The translations under genes and the position numbers were made by a program. Below the pieces are notes generated by a model, which saw only the letters and a program-made list of their open reading frames with translations, was not told the DNA's origin and ran no database searches. From Candidatus Zipacnadia bacterium (GTDB taxonomy: Bacteria; Armatimonadota; Zipacnadia; Zipacnadales; UBA5352), in NCBI GenBank assembly GCA_029820045.1, contig JALGVE010000027.1, positions 1 to 53,905 on the forward strand: a stretch of 53,905 bases of DNA, in the 5' to 3' direction. Shown here one piece after another: positions 1-8,757 of the stretch (position 1 is the first letter of the stretch; every line of letters starts with the position of its first letter).

Positions 1-503
1 CGGAGAAGGCGGGCCGGGCTCAGGTGCTCCCGCTCACGGCGGGATCACCTTCGCACGGCCCCTCCAGCTGTTGCCCTCGGTCATAGTGTCATTACCCAGG
101 ACATTACTCAGTCCATTCGGCATAGAGTCCCCACCGTTTGGAGCGGCCGCCTGAGGGCTCGCGTAGCGAGGCCGAAGTCGGCCGGCTGGCAGCACGGAGA
201 AGGCGGGCCGGGCTCAGGTGCTCCCGCTCACGGCGGGATCACCTTCGCACGGCCCCTCCAGCTGTTGCCCTCGGTCATAGTGTCACTACCCAGGACATTA
301 CTCAGTCCATTCGGGATAGAGTCCCCGCCGTTTGGAGCGGCCGCCTGAGGGCTCGCGTAGCGAGGCCGGAGTCGGCCCGCTGGCAGCACGGAGAAGGCGG
401 GCCGGGCTCAGGTGCTCCCGCTCACGGCGGGATCACCTTCGCACGGCCCCTCCAGCTGTTGCCCTCGGTCATAGTGTCATTACCCAGGACATTACTCAGT
501 CCA
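1..503. repeat. Tandem repeat, 194-bp period, about 2.6 copies, truncated by the window start
   Basis: Unit start cggagaaggcgggccgggctcagg at 1, 195 and 389 (exact 194-bp spacing); copies differ at only a few bases; similarity stops at 503. 194 is not a multiple of 3, so it is not a coding repeat. Confidence 0.95.
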
Positions 504-547
504 CGCTTAACTCTCATTGCCTGCTCACGCGTCGTCGAACGTACTGC

Positions 548-2653
548 TCATGCAGAACCGCGCCGCCTTGACGCCTGCGCCCCGGGCACCTCGGTCTCTT
601 CACGAGGCGGCTCCAGGGAGTACACCGACTCGACCGCGAGTATCAGCAGCGCCAGCAACGCCAACAGCGCTGACACCTCGGTGCGTGTCGGCATGGGCCT
701 GCGCAGGAAGTCGGGCAGCTCGGCAGCCTTGACCACCACCACGTCCAGCGGCGCCAGCCGCCGGCTTAGCTCCGTGGCAGTAAGCCGCGTTGGGTCCGAC
801 TCCGCTCGGTCAAGATTGACCGCGAAGGCGGCGACTTCCTTCCCACCGGCGCGCACGATGTATGTCCCCCTGTGCTCCGGTGCAAAGCTCCAGGATGACT
901 TATCCCGCCGCAGCGGTGCGGTATGCCCAGCGTCATCCCTGACCTCGACAGGTCCGGACCCGACGGGCATGAGGCCGACGGCAACCTCGCCCGGCCCGCC
1001 CGATGCGACCTGCGGCATGCGTCCCTGCGCGAGATAGTGTGCCAGCCTGTGCAGGAGCGGGACGTAAACGGGGCGACGCACGAGGTCGGACCAGGCTGCG
1101 CCCGCGGAGGTATTGAAGAGGATGGCCCGACCGCGCTCGTGGGCTGCCTCGATCAGTGCGGGAGTGCCATCCTCAAAGCGCGCGAGGACGATCAGGCCTG
1201 CGTCGTCTCGAACGCTGACCTCCCGCGCGCTCGTGAAACGCGGGCCCATCAGGTCGCCGGCCAGCGGGCTGGCGAAGGCGGCAAGGGGCGCGCGCGAGGT
1301 CTCGAAGTCGGTGATGGCCGCCCCACCGCTGAGTTCCACGGGTTTGCTCACCTGAAGGCCTTCGAGCGACAGTGCGGGCAGGACAGTACTATCGTAGGCG
1401 TCAGCTTGAACTCCCGGCCCGGTGAAGAGCAGCGCCCCGGCGCCGGTCGCAATGTGGCCGGCGAGTCGCTCCGAGGCCTGCTCGCTGAGGCGCTTGGCGT
1501 CGGCCAGTATGACAACATCAAAGGGCGTGAGGTCGGTCTCAGCCAGCGCGTCCGCCTCGACGCGCTCAACGTGGATGACGCTGCGCCGGTCGCCGGGAGG
1601 GAAAGGATTGAGCGCGGCGCGCAGGTAGCGACTGTCCGGCTCCGTCCCGACGATGAGCACGCTGATGGCGTCAAGGACATGCTCGGCGAAGAGACGCTCA
1701 TCGTCCAGCCGGAAAGCATCGGCGGGGGCCTCCGCCTTGCCCTCCAGCGCGCCGGCCCGCCCGGGCGTAACCTCGAACTCCGCGAAAGCGGCGCTCCCCG
1801 GACGCGGGCTGACGCCGCGGCTGACCGATGCCAGCGGCGGCGCACTCAGCGTCAGGGGAATGACCTTGTCCTTCGGCTTCCCCCAGGCCTCGACGCGCGC
1901 GCGCAGGCGCAAGGGCCGACCCCGTAACGCCGGCCGTTCCACCGCCGTCATTTCGGTGACCGCCGTGTTGCTCTGCACTTGCTCGCCGACGTCCACGACG
2001 ATCACCTGGCCCGTGCGTGGCATGATGCCTCGAGGAAGCGGGCCGAGTGAGGTCGCCTGCAGGTCAGTCATCAGGTAGATGCGGCCTGGCACTCGCCGCG
2101 CGCTCTCAAGCGTGCTCAAAGCCTCGAGCACGCAGTCGCTCAAGGAACCGTTCGCCTCAGTCGCTCCGAGCTCCCTGATGAGACGATCTGCCTCGGAGGC
2201 GCTGACCGGCACGTCGCGGAGAGGGCGAAGTCGCGAGGCGGCGCCCGCCAGCAGCAGTCGTGCACCAGCGGGCATTGCCCCTACGATCTGCTCAGCCGCC
2301 TTTTGCGCGCGGCTGAGGAAGCTTGATGATCCAGGCCGACAGTTCATGCTCGCGGAGGTATCGAGCAACAGCATCGGTTCAGCCTGCTCGGCGGCGAGCC
2401 AACGGAGGAGGCCGGCGCGCGTCACTGGGCCGGCCAGCGCCAGGCTCAGGAGCACGACGGCGGCCATCCGCATCAGGAGCGCCAGGATGCGGCGCAGGCG
2501 GATGGGGCTGCGCCGCTGCTGCTGTGCGGCTCGCAGCAGGCGCAGCGAGGGGAACTGAAAACGCCGCGGCCGCCGGCGCCCGAAGAGATGAATGAGCACC
2601 GGCGCCAGCACGCCCACCGCGCCGAGAAGATAGAGAGGGCTGAGAAAGGTCAT
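548..2653 (-). CDS. BatA-like membrane protein with VWA domain
   Basis: N-terminus MTFLSPLYLLGAVGVLAPVLIHLFGRRRPRRFQFPSLRLL is typical of the BatA/aerotolerance N-terminal domain; MIDAS-like LLLDTSASMN; C-terminal TM helix. Confidence 0.85.
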   Translation of the reverse strand: MTFLSPLYLLGAVGVLAPVLIHLFGRRRPRRFQFPSLRLLRAAQQQRRSPIRLRRILALLMRMAAVVLLSLALAGPVTRAGLLRWLAAEQAEPMLLLDTSASMNCRPGSSSFLSRAQKAAEQIVGAMPAGARLLLAGAASRLRPLRDVPVSASEADRLIRELGATEANGSLSDCVLEALSTLESARRVPGRIYLMTDLQATSLGPLPRGIMPRTGQVIVVDVGEQVQSNTAVTEMTAVERPALRGRPLRLRARVEAWGKPKDKVIPLTLSAPPLASVSRGVSPRPGSAAFAEFEVTPGRAGALEGKAEAPADAFRLDDERLFAEHVLDAISVLIVGTEPDSRYLRAALNPFPPGDRRSVIHVERVEADALAETDLTPFDVVILADAKRLSEQASERLAGHIATGAGALLFTGPGVQADAYDSTVLPALSLEGLQVSKPVELSGGAAITDFETSRAPLAAFASPLAGDLMGPRFTSAREVSVRDDAGLIVLARFEDGTPALIEAAHERGRAILFNTSAGAAWSDLVRRPVYVPLLHRLAHYLAQGRMPQVASGGPGEVAVGLMPVGSGPVEVRDDAGHTAPLRRDKSSWSFAPEHRGTYIVRAGGKEVAAFAVNLDRAESDPTRLTATELSRRLAPLDVVVVKAAELPDFLRRPMPTRTEVSALLALLALLILAVESVYSLEPPREETEVPGAQASRRRGSA

Positions 2654-2661
2654 GGTTGGCT

Positions 2662-2759
2662 CCGACCACCGACCTACGACCACCGACTACCGACCACCGA
2701 CCACCGACCTACGGCTTACCGACCCGGCCGTTCATTGTTGGTCGGATGTCGGATGTCCG
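2662..2759. repeat. Heptanucleotide tandem repeat (CCGACYW)n followed by inverted units (GTCGGAT)2
   Basis: 2662 onward parses as ccgacca|ccgacct|acgacca|ccgacta|ccgacca|ccgacca|ccgacct|acggctt|accgacc; then gtcggat|gtcggat|gtcc near 2741-2758. Confidence 0.85.
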
Positions 2760-2761
2760 TC

Positions 2762-5083
2762 TTACTGCAGCTTCGCGATCCATCCGGCCAGGTGGCGGCG
2801 GATGCTATCGTACTCGTCATAGTCCCAGACACCGGGGGTCTTCAGATGCCCGACGACCGCCTTCTGCCCGTCTTCGGTTACCGTCTCCCCACCGGTCCAC
2901 TCGCCCTGGGTCGGCCAGCCTGCCCACTTGGAGTAATCCACCTCCGCCATCCGTGCGGCGATCCAGGCGCGCGATTCCGCCACGATCCGCTTCTGCTCGG
3001 CAGTGCCTCCCGCCAGGGCGCGCTTACAGAGCTCATCCCACGTGTACAGGTAGCGGTAGTCGTCAATGCCCTCCCGCAGCGCCTCGAAGCCGATGGACGG
3101 GCCCCCTGCCTCCTCTCCCATCGGCGGGTAGCGGTGCATGAACACGAACTTGCGCTCCGGGTTAGGGCCGTAGGGATCGGGCACAACTGACCGATATGAC
3201 CAGGTGAAGGCGCCCTTGGCGCCATTGATCCAGAGGTGGAAGCCCTGGGAAAAGCGCGCAGTCTCCGGCCGGTGGCCGCTTATCTCCACGTTGTAGAACC
3301 AGATAGTCTTTCCGAGCGCCGCCATGCGGTCGCGGAACTCCTGCCAGGCCTCGGCATCGTACACACCGCGCTTGAGGAAGGGGCCGTCGTGGAAGTTGAG
3401 GTAGTCCATCAAAGGCAGCGCCTCCTCCAGACCATCGGGGTGCCCATTCATCCCATCGGCCTCGACCCTGACGCCCACTCCCTTGAGAATCTGCATCTCG
3501 CGCAGCATCTTCTCGAAGCGAGGTCGGTGCTCGAAGGCCTCGTCCACAGGCTGGAAGATGATCTCCGGCCAGGCCTCCTGTCTCCCCTTCGCCAGCACCG
3601 CGCGGATGACGCCGGCGTAGGCGTCGGCGTACTCCTGAGAGTCAAGCGCCCCCTGACTCGCAGCGAACTTGCCCACGTCCCCGCCCATCAGCCACTGCAC
3701 CGGTTCGGTGAAACCGGCGGCCCGGTATGCGGCCATCGCGCGCTCGAAATCGGTCTCACCCGTCCACGCTATGACGACCCGGCCGCCGCGCATGTCCATC
3801 TCCGCACCCAGGTTGCCGCAGAGGCCGACCGTGGTCATGCCATGCTCGGCCTGGTCACGCCACTTCTCCTCGAGCGCTCCCGGCTCATCGGAATACGTAC
3901 GCACGTAGTCGTACATCCCCCACGACATGCCCTCTGGGTGCATCAGCCTGATGGGCAGCACCTCGACCTCGACCGGAATCTCGGCGCTGCCAACTGCGGC
4001 GGTAACGGTGATGCTTCCCCGGTACGTGCCGGGCTGCGCGTCCTTGGGAACATGCACGGTAAACCAGAACCACTGAGACGTGTCTGCCGCCACGTTCACC
4101 GGATGCATCGGCTCAATGAACGCTGGCAGAGACAGCATGTCGCTGGTGCGGGGGTGGACTTTGCGCACGAGGCAGCGCACCACGCCGGGCTCCACGCAGT
4201 CAGCCGGAAGCGCCCCGGCGTCTCCCTTGAGCGTCGAGACAGAGGCGGAGAGAGCCTCGAGGTCCTTGAGCGCGCGCACCGCGAAGCTGATAGGCTCACG
4301 CTCGCCGGGCGCTGCGAACGCGCGCAGCGTTGGGCTGAACTGCTCCGCCGTCGGCACGATCGCCGGCATGACGACATCGAGGTAGTTCACGGCGAAGGGC
4401 ACGAAGCCGCGCTCGCGATCGGCGGCCGACAGCTCAGGCATCGGGGTCGGATCAATGTGTGTCAACGGTGGCATCTCCTTCAGGTCAGTCGGCTCGATAC
4501 TCAGGTCATCCAGCCAGGCGGTGATGGGACCCCTGCGCCGGAAGTTGACCCAGAACCGCACCCGCAGGTGGTGAGTGCCCTTCGGTGGCTGGCACAGGCC
4601 GACGAAGCGCTTCCAGGGCGTGTCCTGCGCGACGTGGAGGCACTCATAGTCAGCCCCGAGCCACTTGTTGTCCTTGGCCTGAAAGACCACGGCGACGTCC
4701 GCGGCGCCACCCTCGGCCCCTTCGACCTTGAGCCACGCGCCGATGCGCAGCACCTTCACTCCCTCGGGTATCATCACCCGCTCCTGCGACCAGACGCCGT
4801 CGTCCTGCGCACGCTTGATGCCGATGCGGAGGCTGCGCGCGCCCTGGCGGAACTCCTGGTCATCCCAGGCCCAGTCAGGCTCCTGGCGATCCATGTCCTC
4901 AGTGTCGCCCTGCTTTGTCCTCTTCCATGCGAAGCTCCAGCCGTCAGGCGTCCCGTCGCCGTCCTCGTCCTGCTCGAAGCCCGGGTTCGCGACCAGATTC
5001 TCCTGCGCGCTCGCAGGAGCGCACAGGGACACAACCACGAGGAGAACTGCAAGGCTAATGCTTGTTCGGGCAAATCCATGCAG
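2762..5083 (-). CDS. Secreted DUF4091-type glycoside-hydrolase-like protein
   Basis: Signal peptide (ISLAVLLVVVSLCAPASAQ), carbohydrate-binding-like N-terminus (ENLVANPGFEQDEDGDGTPDGW), C-terminal EGIDDYRYLYTWDEL typical of DUF4091. Start uncertain: no ATG/GTG immediately before the signal peptide; the ORF runs to 5311. Confidence 0.75.
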   Translation of the reverse strand: MHGFARTSISLAVLLVVVSLCAPASAQENLVANPGFEQDEDGDGTPDGWSFAWKRTKQGDTEDMDRQEPDWAWDDQEFRQGARSLRIGIKRAQDDGVWSQERVMIPEGVKVLRIGAWLKVEGAEGGAADVAVVFQAKDNKWLGADYECLHVAQDTPWKRFVGLCQPPKGTHHLRVRFWVNFRRRGPITAWLDDLSIEPTDLKEMPPLTHIDPTPMPELSAADRERGFVPFAVNYLDVVMPAIVPTAEQFSPTLRAFAAPGEREPISFAVRALKDLEALSASVSTLKGDAGALPADCVEPGVVRCLVRKVHPRTSDMLSLPAFIEPMHPVNVAADTSQWFWFTVHVPKDAQPGTYRGSITVTAAVGSAEIPVEVEVLPIRLMHPEGMSWGMYDYVRTYSDEPGALEEKWRDQAEHGMTTVGLCGNLGAEMDMRGGRVVIAWTGETDFERAMAAYRAAGFTEPVQWLMGGDVGKFAASQGALDSQEYADAYAGVIRAVLAKGRQEAWPEIIFQPVDEAFEHRPRFEKMLREMQILKGVGVRVEADGMNGHPDGLEEALPLMDYLNFHDGPFLKRGVYDAEAWQEFRDRMAALGKTIWFYNVEISGHRPETARFSQGFHLWINGAKGAFTWSYRSVVPDPYGPNPERKFVFMHRYPPMGEEAGGPSIGFEALREGIDDYRYLYTWDELCKRALAGGTAEQKRIVAESRAWIAARMAEVDYSKWAGWPTQGEWTGGETVTEDGQKAVVGHLKTPGVWDYDEYDSIRRHLAGWIAKLQ

Positions 5084-5107
5084 TACCGTGTTGCTGCGGT
5101 AGGTCGT

Positions 5108-5225
5108 ATGGAGGGGCCGCGCAAGGCCCTCGCGAAGCAGGGCCGAGCTCGGCCCCTTTCCGCGCAACGACGGGGCGACTTCGCCTGTCCCGCTGCGCCA
5201 GCCAGGGCTCAGGCGGGCCCTCCAT
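5108..5225. repeat. Palindromic multi-hairpin element with inverted ends
   Basis: Ends atggaggggcc (5108-5118) and gggccctccat (5215-5225) are inverted repeats (10/11); internal perfect 16-bp palindrome GGGCCGAGCTCGGCCC at 5140-5155. Confidence 0.7.
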
Positions 5226-5406
5226 CGCACACACGCTGCGTGACTGGCCTCACTCTTGCGCAAGCAGGCACGAGCACGTAAGCCCGACCGACTAATGCGC
5301 GCTTCTCTCACAGAGTACTCCTCCTGCTGCAGGTAGGGATACCGGTCAGCTTTACTTCACTGTTCTTCTTCGCCGGCGAAGGCCCTGTTCCTCCCGCGCG
5401 GACGGA

Positions 5407-5430
5407 GTCGGAGCAGGAGCTCCGACCTAC
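5407..5430. repeat. REP-like hairpin, 'CCGACCTAC' family
   Basis: GTCGGAGC-AGGA-GCTCCGAC, perfect 8-bp stem with 4-nt loop, followed by ctac; related copies at 21723, 22026 and 52046. Confidence 0.75.
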
Positions 5431-5567
5431 ACGGAGAACGGCGCGCATCGGCGGACGGAGAGTGAGCGCTTAGCGGATGCCCTGAGTAAGGTGAAAGGCC
5501 TCCTAACGCGGAAATGTACCTGGTGAAGAAGGCAGTCGTCCGACTTTATACCGCGAGGGATGAAACC

Positions 5568-6557
5568 ATGACAGAGCAGCGAGGCATAGGCGACGGACTG
5601 TGCAAGGCCGCTATCACTATGCAGGCGCGCCAACTGCTGGCGACGGTCTGCATCCTCGGTGGCGCGGACTGCCCCTTGATGGAGAAGGAACAGGCTCAGG
5701 AGATTCTCGACCGGGTGAAGCAAGACCCAACCCTCACCATCAGGCTGGAGTCGAACGCCGATGAGATCACGCACTACGAAGACCTCGGCCCGGAGTACTA
5801 CCTGGCTTTGGACCCGGAAGAAGTCCTCAACCGCAAGCGAGACCTGGACGTGCTGCAGAAGCTGGGCCTGGTGCCGGGCTCGATTCGCCGGGCGCGCTAT
5901 CTCTACGAGCTGCTGTTCACGCGAGTCGAGACGCCCGACGGCATCTGCGCCTATGACACGCCGGGCTGGGAGGGCTGCCCGCTGGCGCGCACCGGAGCCT
6001 ACGAGAGCGTTCGCGCACAGGGCTGGCAGGCCGTCGTCTACGCACGCAGCGACCAGGAGATAGCGGAGTACCGCCGCCGCAACGTCGAGCGCATCATGAA
6101 CGGTGACCGCCTGTACATCCGTCCGCACCACCTGATGTGCCTGGCTTGCTGGTACGCTGGCGGGAAGGGACAAGGGCCCAGGCCCAACGACACCATCTAC
6201 GAGGCGCTGCAGAGGATCCAACGCGAGCCTGAGGTGCCGATTGTCCTCGTCGAGGGTTGCTGCGAGGTCTGCGACTGTTGCGACGGCTTCAACCCGGCAA
6301 CCGGCCGGTGCGTTCATGCCGGCGGGCTGATCCGGGACTACAAGAAGGACCTCGACGTGCTGCAGAAGCTAGGCCTGATGCCCGGCGCGACCGTGCCCGC
6401 CCGGGAGTTGTTCGACCTGCTATTCGAGCGCATCGAGTCCACGACTGAGATTTGCGGCTACGGAGACGATATCGTCATGTCTCAGGAATGGACCATCTGC
6501 AGCGGCCCCGGGGGCAACTCCGGCTACGTGGCGACGCGTGAGACGGGCGTGTTCTGA
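5568..6557 (+). CDS. Cys-rich protein with internal duplication; second half DUF1284-like
   Basis: Two copies of KRDLDVLQKLGLVPG..ARYLYELLFTRVETPDGICAY / KKDLDVLQKLGLMPG..ARELFDLLFERIESTTEICGY; RPHHLMCLAC and GCCEVCDCC motifs in the second half. Purine-rich GAGGGA upstream of ATG 5568. Confidence 0.75.
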   Translation: MTEQRGIGDGLCKAAITMQARQLLATVCILGGADCPLMEKEQAQEILDRVKQDPTLTIRLESNADEITHYEDLGPEYYLALDPEEVLNRKRDLDVLQKLGLVPGSIRRARYLYELLFTRVETPDGICAYDTPGWEGCPLARTGAYESVRAQGWQAVVYARSDQEIAEYRRRNVERIMNGDRLYIRPHHLMCLACWYAGGKGQGPRPNDTIYEALQRIQREPEVPIVLVEGCCEVCDCCDGFNPATGRCVHAGGLIRDYKKDLDVLQKLGLMPGATVPARELFDLLFERIESTTEICGYGDDIVMSQEWTICSGPGGNSGYVATRETGVF

Positions 6558-6596
6558 CGGAGCAACACGCCCGAGGACCTCTCAGGCAAGCGGAGC

Positions 6597-7541
6597 TCAG
6601 GCCGAGATGGGGAGACCCACGGTGAAGGTCGTGGTCAGCGGGTTGCTGGTGATGTCGAGGCGGCCGCCCAGGTCCTTCGTCAGTGCCACGCACAGTGGCA
6701 AGCCAACGGCATTCGGCGCTGACGCTCCCTCTTCGGCCACGCTCGCAGGGGCCTGCTCGAAGACCGCGGCGATGTCCGTATCCGACATCTGCGGGCCGTG
6801 GTCAGCAATGTTCAACAACAGAAACTCACCGCTGGGTTCGGCCCTGATCTGTATCGCGTCGCCCTCAGAGCTGCGAATGATACTGCTCAAGGCTAGGTGA
6901 TACACAACCTGCTTAAAGCGGCGCTCATCAGCCTCAACCGAGGGTAGACTGTCGGGGACCTCCACCTCCAGGCTTACCTTGGCCGCCCGTGCCTGCCCCA
7001 CCAGCAGAAGCTGAACGCGCTCCACTAGCTCTCGCGGGGCGATGGGCTCAGGATCGGAGGGCAATACGTAGCTGCGCGCACGGCCGACATCCAGGATATC
7101 GGTGATAATGCGCAGGATGCGCTGACCAGCCTCGTGGGCCTCCCTTGCAGCGTCTACTTGCTGTTCCGTAAGCTCGCCCAGGACGCCATCCCTCAGCATC
7201 TCGGAGTAGCCGAGCGTAACGTTCAGGGGGGTGCGCAACTCATGGCTGATGTTGCTCATGAGGCGTTGCTGAACACCCGGGAACTCCTGCCCATCCTGGC
7301 CGAACTCGCGGCGTGGCCGCCGAGTCGGCCTCCCGTGAGCCGCCACCACCAGCAGAACCAGCGCCGTCACCGCGAGACCGATCACCGGAAAGCCGGCGAG
7401 CGCCGCCGGGGCGATGTGGAGTACCTGAGCGGCCACCACCAACAGCACAATGAGAAGCAGTAGGACAGCAGCAGCGTACGTCAGTAGCGAGCCGCCGCCC
7501 GTAGTTCGCCTGGATGGCTGTCTCAAGCCCGAAGCGCTCAC
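6597..7541 (-). CDS. Membrane-anchored sensor histidine kinase
   Basis: Two N-terminal TM segments; H-box NISHELRTPLNVTLGYSEML; HATPase_c region (NIADHGPQMSDTDIAAVFEQ, NAVGLPLCVALTKDLGGRLDI). Confidence 0.9.
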   Translation of the reverse strand: MSASGLRQPSRRTTGGGSLLTYAAAVLLLLIVLLVVAAQVLHIAPAALAGFPVIGLAVTALVLLVVAAHGRPTRRPRREFGQDGQEFPGVQQRLMSNISHELRTPLNVTLGYSEMLRDGVLGELTEQQVDAAREAHEAGQRILRIITDILDVGRARSYVLPSDPEPIAPRELVERVQLLLVGQARAAKVSLEVEVPDSLPSVEADERRFKQVVYHLALSSIIRSSEGDAIQIRAEPSGEFLLLNIADHGPQMSDTDIAAVFEQAPASVAEEGASAPNAVGLPLCVALTKDLGGRLDITSNPLTTTFTVGLPISA

Positions 7542-7643
7542 AATGCGGACTTCCCTCCCCCATCATGATACCCCGTTGTGTGGGTTTTGTCACCACTCTT
7601 GACTCTTGCGGCGCGACAACAACGGACTCGTCAAAGCCTAAGC

Positions 7644-7830
7644 CCGAGGGCTCGCGCGAACTCAGCAGCCAGCGTCAGGGCCGGGCCGTCAGGCCCGGCC
7701 CTGGCCGTGGCGCCAGCAAAGCCGCCCCGTAGGGGCGGCTGGCACGCATATGCGTGCCGCAAGCGAAGCTTGCTTGCGGGCGCCACGGCGCGAGCGCGCA
7801 GCGCTCGCACGCTGGCTGCGCGGGCCTCGG
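7644..7830. other. Multi-branched nested palindromic element (possible structured RNA or DNA element)
   Basis: Closing stem CAGCCAGCGT 7666-7675 / ACGCTGGCTG 7809-7818; arms 7677-7687/7692-7702 (11 bp), 7704-7714/7779-7789 (11 bp), 7720-7728/7732-7740 (9 bp), palindrome GGCACGCATATGCGTGCC 7741-7758, 7759-7764/7768-7773, 7790-7797/7801-7808; outer CCGAGG 7644-7649 / CCTCGG 7825-7830. Confidence 0.85.
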
Positions 7831-8757
7831 TCAGACTCCTCGCTGGCGGCCCCGGCTGACCAGGCCCCTGGCCCAGCCCAAGGCCCGCCGGATGGCGCCG
7901 CCGGCCCGCAGCAGGGCCCGAACGCCGTGGTACTGCCAGGAGGGAAGGGCGCTGCGGTAGTGCTTGGCGTAGAACCGCAGGAAGCTGCGGTGGGACTCGG
8001 CGATCATCGCTTGCTGGACCTGCGAGGTGGAGGCCCCACCGAAGTGCGTCATGGTAGCCGCGGGGGTGAACCAGATCTCCCAACCTGCTTCCGACAGCCG
8101 CTTACACAAGTCCACGTCGTTGAAGAAGATCGGGAAGTCTTCGTCCATCAGCCCGATCTCATCCAAGGCGCGCTGGCGCAGCAGCAGCGCTGAGGCCATG
8201 GGCTGCTCGACCGTGCGCTCCTCGTCGTAGCCCCACCAGGTCATGCGGTACTTGCCGAACCGCTGGCTGTGCGGGAAGAGCCTGCTCAGGCCCAGCGCCT
8301 CGTAAAGGACGGTGTCCGGCGTGGGGAAGGCGCGGCAGCTTGCCTGGACCTTACCGTCAGGGAACAGGAGTCGCGGGGCGACGGCGCCGGCCTGCGGGCG
8401 CCGCTGCATCAGTGTGACAAGGCTGTCGAGCGACCCCCGGTGCACGATGATGTCCGGGTTGAGCAGGAGCTTAAGGGGCGCGACAGCGCGTTCCAGCGCC
8501 TGGTTATTTGCGGCCGCGTAGCCGAGGTTCTCCGCGTTCTCGATGAGGGTTACCTGAGGGTGACGCTCGCGGATCATTGCGGCGGTGCCGTCCGCAGAGG
8601 CGTTGTCAACGACGATAACCTCGCGGCTGACGGCGTCCGGCGCCTCGGCGATGCTGCGCAGGCAGTCGTCGAGCATCTCCCGCGTGTTCCACGTGACGAT
8701 GCAGATTGAGAGCGCAGGTCGGGCATTCTTGCCCGACTCCGGTGGGCGTGCGCTCAC
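7831..8757 (-). CDS. Glycosyltransferase family 2 (rhamnosyltransferase-like)
   Basis: SICIVTWNTREMLDDCLRSI...VIVVDNASADGTAAMI...ENLGYAAANNQAL...LLLNPDIIV. Confidence 0.9.
   Translation of the reverse strand: MSARPPESGKNARPALSICIVTWNTREMLDDCLRSIAEAPDAVSREVIVVDNASADGTAAMIRERHPQVTLIENAENLGYAAANNQALERAVAPLKLLLNPDIIVHRGSLDSLVTLMQRRPQAGAVAPRLLFPDGKVQASCRAFPTPDTVLYEALGLSRLFPHSQRFGKYRMTWWGYDEERTVEQPMASALLLRQRALDEIGLMDEDFPIFFNDVDLCKRLSEAGWEIWFTPAATMTHFGGASTSQVQQAMIAESHRSFLRFYAKHYRSALPSWQYHGVRALLRAGGAIRRALGWARGLVSRGRQRGV

Noticed and set aside
226-245. cggcgggatcacctt in the tandem repeat resembling the 3' end of 16S rRNA (GGATCACCT)
   Set aside because: Only about 10 bases match, there is no upstream 16S sequence, and it recurs simply as part of the 194-bp unit.
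138-1037. 299-aa ORF through the tandem repeat
   Set aside because: The 194-bp period breaks frame between units and the rest is antisense to the BatA-like gene.
2662-2759. Possible CRISPR-like array
   Set aside because: Units are 7 bp with no spacers; same for the 194-bp array, which has no repeat-spacer organisation.
3236-5281. 681-aa plus-strand ORF opposite the DUF4091 gene
   Set aside because: Shadow ORF caused by high GC; composition is His/Arg/Leu-rich with no recognisable motif, and the opposite strand encodes a clear protein. Same reasoning for 923..1927, 27260..29212, 33728..35353, 37608..38897, 41887..43398, 44855..46588 (plus) and 50039..51511, 52066..53349 (minus).
6597-7541. 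Two-component system
   Set aside because: No response regulator gene is adjacent in the window, so only an orphan histidine kinase can be supported.
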